DNA from: Candidatus Obscuribacterales bacterium | GTDB lineage: Bacteria; Cyanobacteriota; Vampirovibrionia; Obscuribacterales; Obscuribacteraceae | Direction: 5' to 3' | DNA length: 64,000 nucleotides | Assembly (NCBI GenBank): GCA_019747875.1 | Contig: JAIEQI010000086.1 | Location: 1 to 64,000 of the forward strand | Shown: one piece after another, positions 36,399 to 45,573 of the stretch | Layout: the number at the start of each line of letters is the position of its first letter | How positions within the stretch are numbered: the stretch's first letter is position 1 | Notes under the pieces: model-generated | Databases searched by the model: none | What the model was told of the DNA's origin: nothing | What the model saw: the letters and a program-made list of their open reading frames with translations, nothing else | Program-made: the position numbers and the translations under genes

Positions 36399-38831
36399 TT
36401 ATTCCGAGGGGGACGACGCTTGCCTTCTTTTCCATTCTGCAATGGCGCTTGCCAGATCGTTTTCTGCTCTTTTTCGCTGGGTTTCCATTCCCGGGACATT
36501 CGTGTAAAGTTCCGCTGCCTTTTTATACAGCGGAATGCATTCCGGATAAAATCCATGTAGAGACCAGAGTGATCCAGTTGCCCAGATGCATTTCGCCACC
36601 ACTGCCCGTACCTCATCAGGTTTTTCGCCTGCTACGGGTTTTAGAGCTGTTTGCACTGTTTCGTCGGCGTCTTTCTGTTTGCCAAGGACGGTTAGACTTG
36701 CATGTCTCCACGCGAGTAGTTGATGTCTGTGTTCGCGGACGGCACTCGGATTTTTTTCATATGCAATGAGAAAATCTCTGGCAGCGGTTTCATGGTCTTT
36801 AATCCATTGTTCTCGATGCTTGAAGCGATCGAATCGAATGCCTCGATTTCGATTTGTGGTGCTCCATGTATTGATCGTGTGTTCAGCTCGGTGAGCCATT
36901 AGCTCGGCACGCGTTGCGCTGGATAGCGAGCCTTTTAGTTGCTCTGTGATCATATCTGCAGCGATTTTGCTGTAACCGTTGGCTGCTGCGACTTCCGCCT
37001 GAGCACCGGCTAGAGCGCTTGCCTTTTGGGAGCTTGCATTAATTGCAAACTGATCATCCAAATTTTTTGCCACTAGATGAGTCGTTTTTGCCAGCCCATC
37101 TTCATTTTCGAATTGCATCGTGAATGCTTTTTCGACGGAGGCTTGAGCTTCTTTTATCTTCTTTTGCTGGTAATAGATACCTGCTTTTTGTCTTTCAATG
37201 GTAGCCATAAAGTTTACATCTTCGCCCTGCTTCAAGATCTCTTTTTCGGCATTCTGTAGTGCCGCAAGGGATTCTTCGAATTTTTCACATTGGTGAAGAT
37301 AAGAAGCATTATTCATCCAGTGCTGAGCTTTTACTGCTGGAGACATCGTTTTGTTATTCAACAAGATCTTTTTGATTCTGTCTTGAATTTGGTAGAGCAT
37401 CGCTGTGTTGCCGCACCAGCTATCAATTCCCGCCTTGTTCTCGAGCAGCGAGCACTTTAACTGATCCGTGAAAAGGGGATCATTTTCCAGAGCTAGAAAT
37501 TTCTTTTCCAATCGCTCAGAGCCTAGATCGTATCTGAGCAAGCTAAACTCGCAATTTGCAAGCAGATTAGACGTTTCAACGTCTTCTTCCATTGTCAGCT
37601 TTTTGCTTTTCCGTTTCTTAGCCGCTATCCAGGATTCAATGGTTCGTATGCCTTCTTGCGCAAGACCGTTTTTGTAGAGTTGATCTATTTGTGCCTTTAA
37701 TGCACTTATGTCAGTGGCAGCAGCAATCTTTTGCGATAGGCGCGGTAACTTCGCCGGCGGGCTTCGGTGTAGAAGGGGATTCGTTGATTTCTCGTGTGGC
37801 AGATTGAGGGCAATTAGAGCGGTCAGTCCGGCAATTGCCATCGCAGGTACTGCTAAGTACCAGACTTTGCTTCTACTACCGCCAGCATGCTCTGCGGCTG
37901 ATCGCAAATGCTCTTCGGCGGCCGAAAGAAAGGCGGACTCAGATTGCTTATTTTCTAAAATCAGTTTGAGGTCAGCTTCGAGCTCAGACATTGACTGGTA
38001 ACGATTCTCCGGCTCTTTTTTCAGGCACTTTTGAAGCACCAGTTCTAGTGCCGGCGGAAGAGCGTCACCTATGTCGCCAATTTGCTCACGCAAGCGTCTG
38101 TAGTGGTCTGAAATTGGCTCAGCTTGTTCACTGATATGCTTGTGCAATAAGCCGATAGCAGAGTCGGCATCAAAAGGGCAATGCCCGCTGAGCATCTCGT
38201 AGAAGATACAAGCCAACGCATAAATGTCTGAACGATTATCTGCTTTCCTGCCCAGGCATTGTTCGGGGCTCATGTATTGTACTGACCCGATCAGGAGCCC
38301 CGTTGCGGTAAGCTTTTGTTTCTGATCGGAGAAATCCCTTATGGATGCCAGCCCAAAATCCAATAGCTTCAGTCTGCCAGGCTGATCTTTCAGCATGATG
38401 ATGTTATTTGGTTTCAAATCGCGATGAACGACGCCGGCATTGTGTGCATATTGCATCGCGGAACATAGTTGTAAGATAAGCACGGTTGCTTCTTTCCAGC
38501 TCATACCTGCCTCTTCCGTAATTTCATTTTTCAGCGAACGGCCTTCGAGATATTCCATGGCAAGGTATGGGAGATCACTGATGAAACCAAAGTTGTAGAA
38601 CGATACGATATTTGGATGCATCAATGAAGCAAGCACTTTTCCTTCTCGCAAGAAGCGGGATTTACTTTCTTCGTCTTCTGCGAGGCTCTCTTCGAGAATC
38701 TTAATGGCAACCTTTCGATTGAGTTCTGTTTGCTCAGCAAGAAATACCGTTCCCATGCCACCTTGGCCTAGGACGCTGACAATGCGAAATCGATTGTCGA
38801 TTACTGAATTGATAAAGCTTGTCGCCTGCAT
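36399..38831 (-). CDS. Transmembrane Ser/Thr protein kinase with helical-repeat C-terminus
   Basis: 810 residues. The kinase domain is at about 13-290: GQGGMGTVFLAEQ, VAIKIL, VVHRDLKPNNIIM, KLLDFGLASI and QYMSPEQCLG, all intact. One membrane helix (about 323-345, YLAVPAMAIAGLTALIALNL). The C-terminal half is helical with TPR-like pairs (HWMNNASYLHQCEKFEESLAALQNAE, QKAGIYYQQKKIKEAQASVEKAF) and several Trp-rich segments. Convergent with the SleB-like gene and divergent from the cyclophilin gene. Probably the same receptor-type family as the kinases at 27350 and 32429. Confidence 0.92.
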   Translation of the reverse strand: MQATSFINSVIDNRFRIVSVLGQGGMGTVFLAEQTELNRKVAIKILEESLAEDEESKSRFLREGKVLASLMHPNIVSFYNFGFISDLPYLAMEYLEGRSLKNEITEEAGMSWKEATVLILQLCSAMQYAHNAGVVHRDLKPNNIIMLKDQPGRLKLLDFGLASIRDFSDQKQKLTATGLLIGSVQYMSPEQCLGRKADNRSDIYALACIFYEMLSGHCPFDADSAIGLLHKHISEQAEPISDHYRRLREQIGDIGDALPPALELVLQKCLKKEPENRYQSMSELEADLKLILENKQSESAFLSAAEEHLRSAAEHAGGSRSKVWYLAVPAMAIAGLTALIALNLPHEKSTNPLLHRSPPAKLPRLSQKIAAATDISALKAQIDQLYKNGLAQEGIRTIESWIAAKKRKSKKLTMEEDVETSNLLANCEFSLLRYDLGSERLEKKFLALENDPLFTDQLKCSLLENKAGIDSWCGNTAMLYQIQDRIKKILLNNKTMSPAVKAQHWMNNASYLHQCEKFEESLAALQNAEKEILKQGEDVNFMATIERQKAGIYYQQKKIKEAQASVEKAFTMQFENEDGLAKTTHLVAKNLDDQFAINASSQKASALAGAQAEVAAANGYSKIAADMITEQLKGSLSSATRAELMAHRAEHTINTWSTTNRNRGIRFDRFKHREQWIKDHETAARDFLIAYEKNPSAVREHRHQLLAWRHASLTVLGKQKDADETVQTALKPVAGEKPDEVRAVVAKCIWATGSLWSLHGFYPECIPLYKKAAELYTNVPGMETQRKRAENDLASAIAEWKRRQASSPSE

Positions 38832-38980
38832 CGCAGCCGCCTATTTCCTTTGCTGCTTCCTATTAAATTCCCGGAATGGGGCACTGATAAACGATTGGTT
38901 GGTCTGGGAGACCTCGCGCCGCGCACTGTGATAGGATTGGTTTCTGGGTAAATAAAAGTTAGCTTTCGCTGGAGGACAAG

Positions 38981-39604
38981 ATGCGACTTTTGCTGGGAAT
39001 GCTGAGCTTTGGGCTAGCCTTTGTGATCAACTCCATTTCATCTCCGGCTCTGGCCCAAGGTGGCGACCAGTTCGTTTTGCTTCAGACTACGAAAGGTCCG
39101 ATTACCATGCGCATTTTTTATAGCATGGTGCCAAATACAGCCGGCAATTTCTTGGATCTGGTAGATCAGGGATTCTACAACGGGTTGACATGGCACCGCG
39201 TGGAAAACTGGGTGATCCAGGGTGGGGATCCAAATGGAAACGGTAGCGGACATTACATGGATCCTAATACCGGACAACCAAAATTCTTGAGGCTCGAGAT
39301 CAACCGCAATCTCGCTCACAACCAGGCCGGCATGGTTGCAATGGCAAGGAGCGCAGACCCCAATAGTGCAAGCTGTCAATTCTATATTCTCAAGTCTCCG
39401 ATGCCACAGCTCAATGGAAAGTACGCCGTGTTTGGTCGCGTGACCAATGGAATGCAAACGGTTTATAACATCAGACCTGGCGATCGCATCTTGTCGGCAA
39501 CGATACTTCAGCCTCAAAGCGGTGCTGCCCCAGCGCAATCATCATCCGAAGCTCCAGCAGGTGAGCCCGCTCGGCCAACTAAACCTGCGGAATCTGGATT
39601 TTAG
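38981..39604 (+). CDS. Exported cyclophilin-type peptidyl-prolyl isomerase
   Basis: 207 residues behind a perfect GGAGG five bases before the ATG. Residues 1-26 are a signal peptide ending SSPALAQ. The cyclophilin core has TTKGPITMRIFYSMVPNTAGNF, FYNGLTWHRVENWVIQGGDP with the catalytic HR pair, and a later MARSADPNSASCQFYI. It speeds proline isomerisation of proteins in the periplasm. A Pro/Ala/Ser-rich tail follows the domain. It resembles PpiA/PpiB; the exact paralogue name cannot be fixed from sequence alone. Confidence 0.9.
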   Translation: MRLLLGMLSFGLAFVINSISSPALAQGGDQFVLLQTTKGPITMRIFYSMVPNTAGNFLDLVDQGFYNGLTWHRVENWVIQGGDPNGNGSGHYMDPNTGQPKFLRLEINRNLAHNQAGMVAMARSADPNSASCQFYILKSPMPQLNGKYAVFGRVTNGMQTVYNIRPGDRILSATILQPQSGAAPAQSSSEAPAGEPARPTKPAESGF

Positions 39605-39644
39605 AACCAAACTCAGGGTTGCTTGGCTTCTGACTTGCTTGTAT

Positions 39645-39665
39645 CTGCCGGCGAGACGCCGGCAG
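39645..39665. terminator. GC-rich hairpin after the cyclophilin gene
   Basis: CTGCCGGCG and CGCCGGCAG form a perfect 9-bp stem around AGA. There is no T run after it, so it may be a transcript-stabilising hairpin rather than a classical terminator. Confidence 0.5.
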
Positions 39666-39669
39666 CCCA

Positions 39670-39935
39670 TACTATGGGCGGACGGGACGTCGCGCTCCAT
39701 ACTAGGAGCTTCGCCCAGCTATTGCGCTCTATACTAGGAGCTTCGTCCAGCCAGTGTGCTCTCTATACTAGGAGCTTCGTCCGGCCAGTGTGCTCTCTAT
39801 ACTAGGAGCTTCGTCCAGCCAGTGTGCGCTCCATACTAGGAGCTTCGCCCAGCCGTTGTGCGCTCTATACTAGGAGCTTCGTCCAGCCGTTGTGCGCTCT
39901 ACACTAGGAGCTTCGCCCAGCCATTGCGCGATCCG
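39670..39935. repeat. 34-bp tandem repeat array (seven units plus one decayed)
   Basis: Units start at 39700, 39732, 39766, 39800, 39834, 39868 and 39902. All are 34 bases except the first (32), and a diverged unit lies at 39670. Each opens (T/C)ACTAGGAGCTTCG(T/C)CC followed by a variable part ending in CGCTC(T/C)A or similar. The array fills the gap between ppiA and the convergent dinB. Units are contiguous with no spacers, so it is not CRISPR. Confidence 0.9.
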
Positions 39936-39979
39936 GTTTCGTAAGGACAGGGTGTGCTTGGGAACTTCGGTGCGGCCGG

Positions 39980-41080
39980 CTAGCTGAAGTTGAAGGTTAA
40001 TTGTTGATATTCGGATGATTCGGCTTGTTCTCTTTCGCTGTCGAGATTTGAGATCGAAAGACCAAGTAGTCGAACTGAAAGAGTATCTGCTTCGGTTGAT
40101 TGCAGCAGATCGCCGGCGACAGCCATTAATTCATCGATTGACTTGATTGAATGCAGTAGCGTTCTGCTGCGAGTTACTTGGCGGTAGTCGGCGTACTTTA
40201 CTTTGAGTGTGACGGTGCGTCCACTTGTATTGCTCTTTTCTAAACGACGCATGACTGTCACTGCGATCTCCTTTAGACCGTCGATCATTGCCTCTTTTCC
40301 TGAAAGATCTTGAGCATAGCTTTCTTCTGCACCGATCGATTTGCGAATACGATTTGGCTCAACCGGACGATCATCTTGCGCCCGTGCGATTTGAAAATAG
40401 AAGCGTCCCGTCTTTCCGAACTTAGCGATCAGATCTTGCTCACTCCATTTTTTGAGATCCGAGCCCTTGAAGATTCCCAGATTACGCATTCGTTCCGCTG
40501 TTACTTTGCCGATTCCATAGAAATCTTCAATAGCCAATTCTTCGACAAAGCCTTCGGCTTTTTCCGGTGCTATCAAACACAATCCATTTGGTTTCTTCAG
40601 ACCCGAAGCGGTTTTTGCTAAGAACTTGTTGATTGAGATTCCGGCTGATGCAGTTAGCTGCGTTCTCTCAAAAATAATATTCTTGATGTCGCGCGCGATC
40701 AGCGTTGCGGACGGCAAGCCTTTCTTGCTGCTAGTCACATCGAGGTAGGCTTCATCCAGTGAGAGCGGCTCGACCAGGTCTGTGAATTCAAGAAATACCT
40801 CGTGAATTTGATCTGACACTTCCTTGTACACGTCAAACCGAGGTCGAACAAAAATCAGTTGTGGGCAACGCTGAGCTGCTGACCGCGATGGCATTGCCGA
40901 ATGAATTCCAAACTTTCGGGCTTCATAGCTCGCTGCCGCAACGACGCCGCGCGACTCCGGTAATCCTCCCACCACAATTGGCTTGCCGCGGTAACTCGGC
41001 TCGTCACGCTGCTCGACGGATGCAAAAAATGCGTCCATGTCTACGTGGATGATTTTTCGAATGTTAGTGGCTGAAGACAC
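39980..41080 (-). CDS. dinB: DNA polymerase IV (Y family)
   Basis: 366 residues, usual length. Translesion polymerase that bypasses damaged bases at the fork. N-terminal IIHVDMDAFFASVEQRDEP carries the first catalytic Asp residues; SLDEAYLDVT carries the second acidic pair. Helix-hairpin-helix region FYGIGKVTAERMRNLGI and little-finger domain (SIGAEESYAQDL, GRTVTLKVKYADY) are complete. A C-terminal QLTFNFS resembles a beta-clamp-binding peptide (Q-L-x-F type). Single gene; no LexA box was recognised upstream. Confidence 0.95.
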   Translation of the reverse strand: MSSATNIRKIIHVDMDAFFASVEQRDEPSYRGKPIVVGGLPESRGVVAAASYEARKFGIHSAMPSRSAAQRCPQLIFVRPRFDVYKEVSDQIHEVFLEFTDLVEPLSLDEAYLDVTSSKKGLPSATLIARDIKNIIFERTQLTASAGISINKFLAKTASGLKKPNGLCLIAPEKAEGFVEELAIEDFYGIGKVTAERMRNLGIFKGSDLKKWSEQDLIAKFGKTGRFYFQIARAQDDRPVEPNRIRKSIGAEESYAQDLSGKEAMIDGLKEIAVTVMRRLEKSNTSGRTVTLKVKYADYRQVTRSRTLLHSIKSIDELMAVAGDLLQSTEADTLSVRLLGLSISNLDSEREQAESSEYQQLTFNFS

Positions 41081-41315
41081 GTTGCTGCGGAGAAGAAATC
41101 TGGGATTTATTCAGTAACGGGTTGGATCAGAAACACTCTAACACGAATAAGATTACATTTGCGTTGACATGCAATTGTAATGACAATCACCTGTGCTTTG
41201 GCAGTAGTGAGTGCATGATTCGTTTGACTTCAGGTAACAAGTTCCAAGCGAGCTTTGCTCTTTCAGCTTCGGGGTCTTGGAGCTGCATGCGGATTTTCCC
41301 AATGAGGAGGCATAT

Positions 41316-41495
41316 ATGAAAGCATTTTCCCTTCTATGTGGGTGCAGCGCCCCACATAATCGGTATGGGGTGGTAGCTGGAGAAAGACTGTGGCAGAACT
41401 ATTGGCGGCCAATATTGGCGGGGACGAGCGCATCCAAGCTCGCGCTGAGTCGGATAAGCCGAACGAAGCAAGCGAAGCTCGTTCCAGGCTCTTAG
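41316..41495 (+). other. Candidate upstream ORF overlapping the subtilisin start
   Basis: An ATG at 41316 follows GAGGAGG by seven bases, a better ribosome binding site than the protease has. It opens a 59-codon frame (MKAFSLLCGCSAPHNRYG...) that overlaps the protease gene in another frame. It may be a regulatory leader ORF or the true start of the protease displaced by a frameshift. Confidence 0.35.
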
Positions 41496-42724
41496 ACGAA
41501 AGTGGCATACAGGGTCCGCAGTCTAAAGTGATCCCAAACCGCTACATAATCACGATGAAAGATCGACCTGGGCTTGCAGCGGGCGCGCCGGCGGATCAAG
41601 GACAAATCGAGAATCTGGTTTCTAATCTCCGTTTTGATCCGCGAAGCAGATCAGATACCATTGTTTTTCGGCATGCAATAAGCGGATTTGCAGCTACGCT
41701 TAGTCCAGCGGAAAAGAGATTGATTGAAAGTGACCCGAACGTTCTTGCTGTAGAGCAGGATCGTGTCGTGAGCAGGCAGCCGGTAAAGAGATCTTTGATG
41801 GCTGCTGGTCCCAGGAAAGAGTTACAAACTGGAGTAGAGCGTGTGGAGGGACATCTCAGTCCGACTGCCAATGCTCCCGGTGGTGTTGATGCAACTATCG
41901 CTATTATTGATACGGGGATCAACTTGAGGCATCCGGATCTCAATGTCGTTCGGCAAAAAAGTTTTGTACCGGGAGTCGCAACTGCCGAGGACGATGATGG
42001 ACACGGAAGTCACGTTGCTGCTATTGCCGCCGCAAGAAAAGACGGACATGGTACTGTTGGAGTTGCGCCCGGAGCCAGGCTTTGGGCACTGAAAGCCCTC
42101 GATAAAGACGGCAACGGTTCCTGGTCACAAATCATTGCAGCGATCGATTACGTCACGCAGCACGCAGACAAAGTCGACGTTGTGAACATGAGTTTGAGTG
42201 ATACGGAGCAATCGAAAGCTCTTGATCGCGCTATTAATCGATCGGTTGATGCTGGTGTTACTTATGTTGTCGCTGCGGGTAATGACGCTCGGGATGCAAA
42301 ACTGGAAGCTCCGTCAAATCATCCTCGCGTACTAACCGTATCTGCCATAAGTGATGGTAATGGTAAGGGCGGTGGCGGCGCCAATCCGGCCTGCGAACCT
42401 GACGAGGTTGATGATGCTTTTGCCACTTTCTCCAACTACGGAAAAAATGTCAGGCTTGCAGCCCCAGGTGTTTGTATTGAGGCGGCATCCAAGCGCCAAG
42501 GAAACGATGTTGATACATATGAATCTATGAGCGGAACCTCGATGGCCGCTCCACACGCAGCCGGCGGCGCTGCATTGATTAAAGCGAAAAATCGTTCTGC
42601 AAGCCCCGACCAAGTCATAGATAAGTTGATCTCGGAAGCAAAACAGCAAAGTGACCCACTCTACGGATTCACCGGCGATACCGACGGCTACTCCGAACCA
42701 CTGCTTAACGTCAAAAACTTGTAA
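41390..42724 (+). CDS. Subtilisin-family serine protease with I9 propeptide
   Basis: 444 residues from a GTG with GGAG seven bases upstream. Residues about 45-130 match an inhibitor-I9 propeptide (NRYIITMKDRPG, SGFAATLSPAEKRLIESDPNVLAVEQD). The peptidase S8 domain has catalytic D174 (IAIIDTGIN), H205 (DGHGSHVA), oxyanion N at about 298 (VAAGNDA) and S384 (SGTSMAAPHAAG), so it should be active after propeptide removal. No Sec signal peptide is present despite the propeptide, which is odd for an S8 protease; it may be intracellular or exported another way. A stronger ribosome binding site lies upstream in a different frame. Confidence 0.92.
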   Translation: MAELLAANIGGDERIQARAESDKPNEASEARSRLLDESGIQGPQSKVIPNRYIITMKDRPGLAAGAPADQGQIENLVSNLRFDPRSRSDTIVFRHAISGFAATLSPAEKRLIESDPNVLAVEQDRVVSRQPVKRSLMAAGPRKELQTGVERVEGHLSPTANAPGGVDATIAIIDTGINLRHPDLNVVRQKSFVPGVATAEDDDGHGSHVAAIAAARKDGHGTVGVAPGARLWALKALDKDGNGSWSQIIAAIDYVTQHADKVDVVNMSLSDTEQSKALDRAINRSVDAGVTYVVAAGNDARDAKLEAPSNHPRVLTVSAISDGNGKGGGGANPACEPDEVDDAFATFSNYGKNVRLAAPGVCIEAASKRQGNDVDTYESMSGTSMAAPHAAGGAALIKAKNRSASPDQVIDKLISEAKQQSDPLYGFTGDTDGYSEPLLNVKNL

Positions 42725-42745
42725 GTCAAAAAGGCCACCAGAACG

Positions 42746-44182
42746 CTAACCGGCCGGTAGCCAGATGATTTCTTGAGTCGTATGTCCGACTTGGACTTGC
42801 TTTTTGAACTCGTAGGTTTCGGTGTCGAGAATGCCGATTGTGTCGGTTTGCTGGCTTGTGATCAACAGGTTCTTTCCGTCCGGGCTCAAACAAATGGTAC
42901 CGGGAAAGTCTACGTCCAGTGGGAGTTTGACTTCGTTTTTCTTTTCCAGCGTTTTGGTATCGTATACGGTGATGGTATTATCTCGTCCCAGTGCAACGTA
43001 TAACTTGCTTCCATCGGGGCTAATAGCCAGTCCTGTCGGTGAGGTCCCGGTTTTAATCGTTCCGCTGATTGCTCGTTTTGTAAAGTCAACTACTGAAACC
43101 GTGTTTGACATTCGATTGCTTACGTAAGCTAATTTCTCGGTAGGATGCAGTGCCACGCATGTTGGCACGCTGCCTACCTTTACTGAACCAATTACATGTT
43201 GATTGTAGGTAGAAATCAGTGAAAGCTCTGATGCCGTCACACTGATGACGAGTGCATAAATGCCATCCGGTGTTAGGACGACACGGCTCGGGCCTGTTGG
43301 CACCTTTGTCTTTGATACAGCCTTACCGTCTGCTGCATCATAGATGCCGACAGTAGCGCTGCCGGATTGTGAAACATACAAAGACTTGCTCGACGGCAAT
43401 ACGGCAATACCTTTAGGAGCTGTTGCCGGCGGCAAATCAAATTGACCAAGAAATTTTCGCTCGACTGGATCCAATAAAAGGATTCTATTCTTTGCTTGAT
43501 CTGTGATAAACAATCGTCCCTTGAAGAAGGTCATTCCCCAAGGCGTTCCTTCTGTAGGAAACTCCGCCAGCTTATTAAAGGTTTTTGCATCAATCAAGAT
43601 AATGGTGCCGTCCTTGATTGATATAAGTGCAAATGTGCCAGCGCCGCTGTATACAGCCTGACTGTTCTCTGGCTTCTTCTGCCCGAAGTCCGGCTTAGCT
43701 AATGTTGCATCGTCAATTTGCGGGACATTCAGATCGCCAAGTATTGCCTTTAAAGATTTCGGTATGACAAAACCATCCGGAACAATCAAATCTGATGGAA
43801 GCTTCATCGCCAGAAGGCGCTTCTTCACAGGTTCCGGCACGTCGCCAGGAATACTGACCGTGAGCACTGTTCCTTTATGCAAAGTCTTTAGATGAGCCCA
43901 GCCGTTTTCATAAATCAGTAAATCGGGTTCGCTTGTGTTTCCTGGAAATTTCTGCAGGTCTTCGCCTTTGATCTTCCTTAGTGGATTAACTCCTGGAATC
44001 AAGGGCAGCAGAAAGTTGCCATCTGGCAGGGCTACTGATCCGTCAAGGCGAACAGTACCTTTTGTATAGACCTCCAGTACCGATTTCCGAATTTCTGGTG
44101 GTAATCTGGTGGCAATCGCCGGAATGCATGACAAGACGCTTATTGCTGTTGCTACCAGCGCAGCAAGCAACCTAGTCCTCAT
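42746..44182 (-). CDS. Exported YVTN-type beta-propeller protein
   Basis: 478 residues from the ATG at 44182, which starts a signal peptide ([24 protein letters not shown]); a longer frame from 44272 would hide it. The C-terminal 330 residues are YVTN/Lactonase-like blades with recurring units ([69 protein letters not shown]). An N-terminal domain of about 140 residues precedes it. The start codon overlaps the dnaJ stop by 11 bases (ATGAGGACTAG), so translation is likely coupled to the chaperone operon. Ligand unknown; periplasmic or surface location. Confidence 0.85.
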   Translation of the reverse strand: MRTRLLAALVATAISVLSCIPAIATRLPPEIRKSVLEVYTKGTVRLDGSVALPDGNFLLPLIPGVNPLRKIKGEDLQKFPGNTSEPDLLIYENGWAHLKTLHKGTVLTVSIPGDVPEPVKKRLLAMKLPSDLIVPDGFVIPKSLKAILGDLNVPQIDDATLAKPDFGQKKPENSQAVYSGAGTFALISIKDGTIILIDAKTFNKLAEFPTEGTPWGMTFFKGRLFITDQAKNRILLLDPVERKFLGQFDLPPATAPKGIAVLPSSKSLYVSQSGSATVGIYDAADGKAVSKTKVPTGPSRVVLTPDGIYALVISVTASELSLISTYNQHVIGSVKVGSVPTCVALHPTEKLAYVSNRMSNTVSVVDFTKRAISGTIKTGTSPTGLAISPDGSKLYVALGRDNTITVYDTKTLEKKNEVKLPLDVDFPGTICLSPDGKNLLITSQQTDTIGILDTETYEFKKQVQVGHTTQEIIWLPAG

Positions 44183-45416
44183 GCCCGCTCTTGCCTTTAA
44201 ACACGCCTGCGATTGCATCGAAGATGGACTTGTCTTTTTCTTTGTCTTTATCCTTGTCTTTTTCTTTTCCATCTTTGCCTGATGAAGTCTGTGGGCGCTC
44301 TGATTCAGGCACTGTTAAGCGCTCGCCGCGCAGCTCCGCCAGTTTCGCATAGAGCTCTTTTTCTTCGTCGCTTAGCTTTGTTGGTGTTTCAATAAAAAGG
44401 TGAACAAGTTGATCTCCCCGCTTCTCTGGGTGGCTGAGGAAAGGAACGCCTTCACCACGCATGGTGACTACGGTACCTGCTTGCGTTCCCGAAGGAATCT
44501 TCAGCAAACGCTTACCACCAACTGTATCAACCAACATGTCACCGCCAAGGGCCGCCATTGACATACTGATGGGCTGCTTGATGTGGATGGTTGTATTTTC
44601 TCGAATGAATTTTTCGTGCTGCCGAACGTGCACGATCACGTAGAGATCGCCTGTGCCGGCGCCTTTCTTTCCGCTATCGCCTTCTCCTGTAACCCTGATT
44701 CTTGAGCCAGTATCGACACCGGCCGGAATCTTGAGTTCTAAAGTTCGTTCTTTTCGCAGCAGCCCTTTACCAGTACATGAGTCGCATGCTTTCTCGACTT
44801 TCGTCCCTTCGCCCTGGCAGCCGGGGCAAATTGTGATTTGCGAGAACTGTCCGAAAAGGGTTGATGTTGTTTGTCTTACTTGGCCGTGGCCACCACATGA
44901 ATTGCATGTGACGGAGTTGCTTCCTGGTGCGGCACCGGAACCATGGCAAGTTGAACAGGAGCGTTGATGCTTGATGGTGATTTTCTTTTCAACACCAAAA
45001 ACGGCTTCCTGAAAATCGAGTTCCATGTCAAAGCGCAAATCGGCGCCTCGTTGGGGACCTCCCCTTGCGCGCCCGCCCTGTCCGCCGCGAAAGTTTCCGC
45101 CGAAGAAATACTCGAAGATCTCACCGAGATCAGCAAAGGCGCTCATATCGAAGTCCGAACCGTAGCTGCCGCCGGCAGAGCCGCCGCCGCCGCGTTTTAA
45201 TCCGTCTTCTCCGTAACGATCATATAGAGCTTTCTTATTTTCATCAGAGAGAACTTCATAGGCGGCGACCAGTTCTTTGAACTTGGTTTCGTCTCCCGTA
45301 TCTTTATTGTCCGGATGCAGAGCGGCAGCTTTCTTGCGGAAAGCCTTCTTTATCTCGTCTGCGCTCGCCGTCTTCGGGACTTCAAGGATAGTGTAGTAGG
45401 AATCTTGGGCTGCCAT
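44172..45416 (-). CDS. dnaJ: Chaperone DnaJ
   Basis: 414 residues from the ATG at 45416; a GTG three codons upstream is possible. The J domain at 5-70 has HPD at 34-36. A Gly/Phe-rich linker follows, then the zinc-binding region with four CxxCxGxG repeats ([32 protein letters not shown]) and the two substrate-binding domains. It activates DnaK ATPase and delivers unfolded protein. The final 40 residues are an unusual Lys/Asp-rich tail ([14 protein letters not shown]) and a short amphipathic end. Third gene of grpE-dnaK-dnaJ, 148 bases after dnaK. Confidence 0.95.
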   Translation of the reverse strand: MAAQDSYYTILEVPKTASADEIKKAFRKKAAALHPDNKDTGDETKFKELVAAYEVLSDENKKALYDRYGEDGLKRGGGGSAGGSYGSDFDMSAFADLGEIFEYFFGGNFRGGQGGRARGGPQRGADLRFDMELDFQEAVFGVEKKITIKHQRSCSTCHGSGAAPGSNSVTCNSCGGHGQVRQTTSTLFGQFSQITICPGCQGEGTKVEKACDSCTGKGLLRKERTLELKIPAGVDTGSRIRVTGEGDSGKKGAGTGDLYVIVHVRQHEKFIRENTTIHIKQPISMSMAALGGDMLVDTVGGKRLLKIPSGTQAGTVVTMRGEGVPFLSHPEKRGDQLVHLFIETPTKLSDEEKELYAKLAELRGERLTVPESERPQTSSGKDGKEKDKDKDKEKDKSIFDAIAGVFKGKSGHED

Positions 45417-45573
45417 TTTGCTCACGCGATTTCATTTACTCGTAACGGGGGGACCATTTTTGGAGAACTGCGCCGAAGCTGTCAGTTCAAGCAGCGGGGG
45501 GCGATTATGTCCTCTTCCGAGGTTGATCCTAGAAAGATCGGCGGTGCCGAGCTCTGGATCATGGGACCAGAGA

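Noticed and set aside
39700-39935. Regular 34-base repeats considered as a CRISPR array
   Set aside because: Units are contiguous with no unique spacers and no cas gene is nearby.
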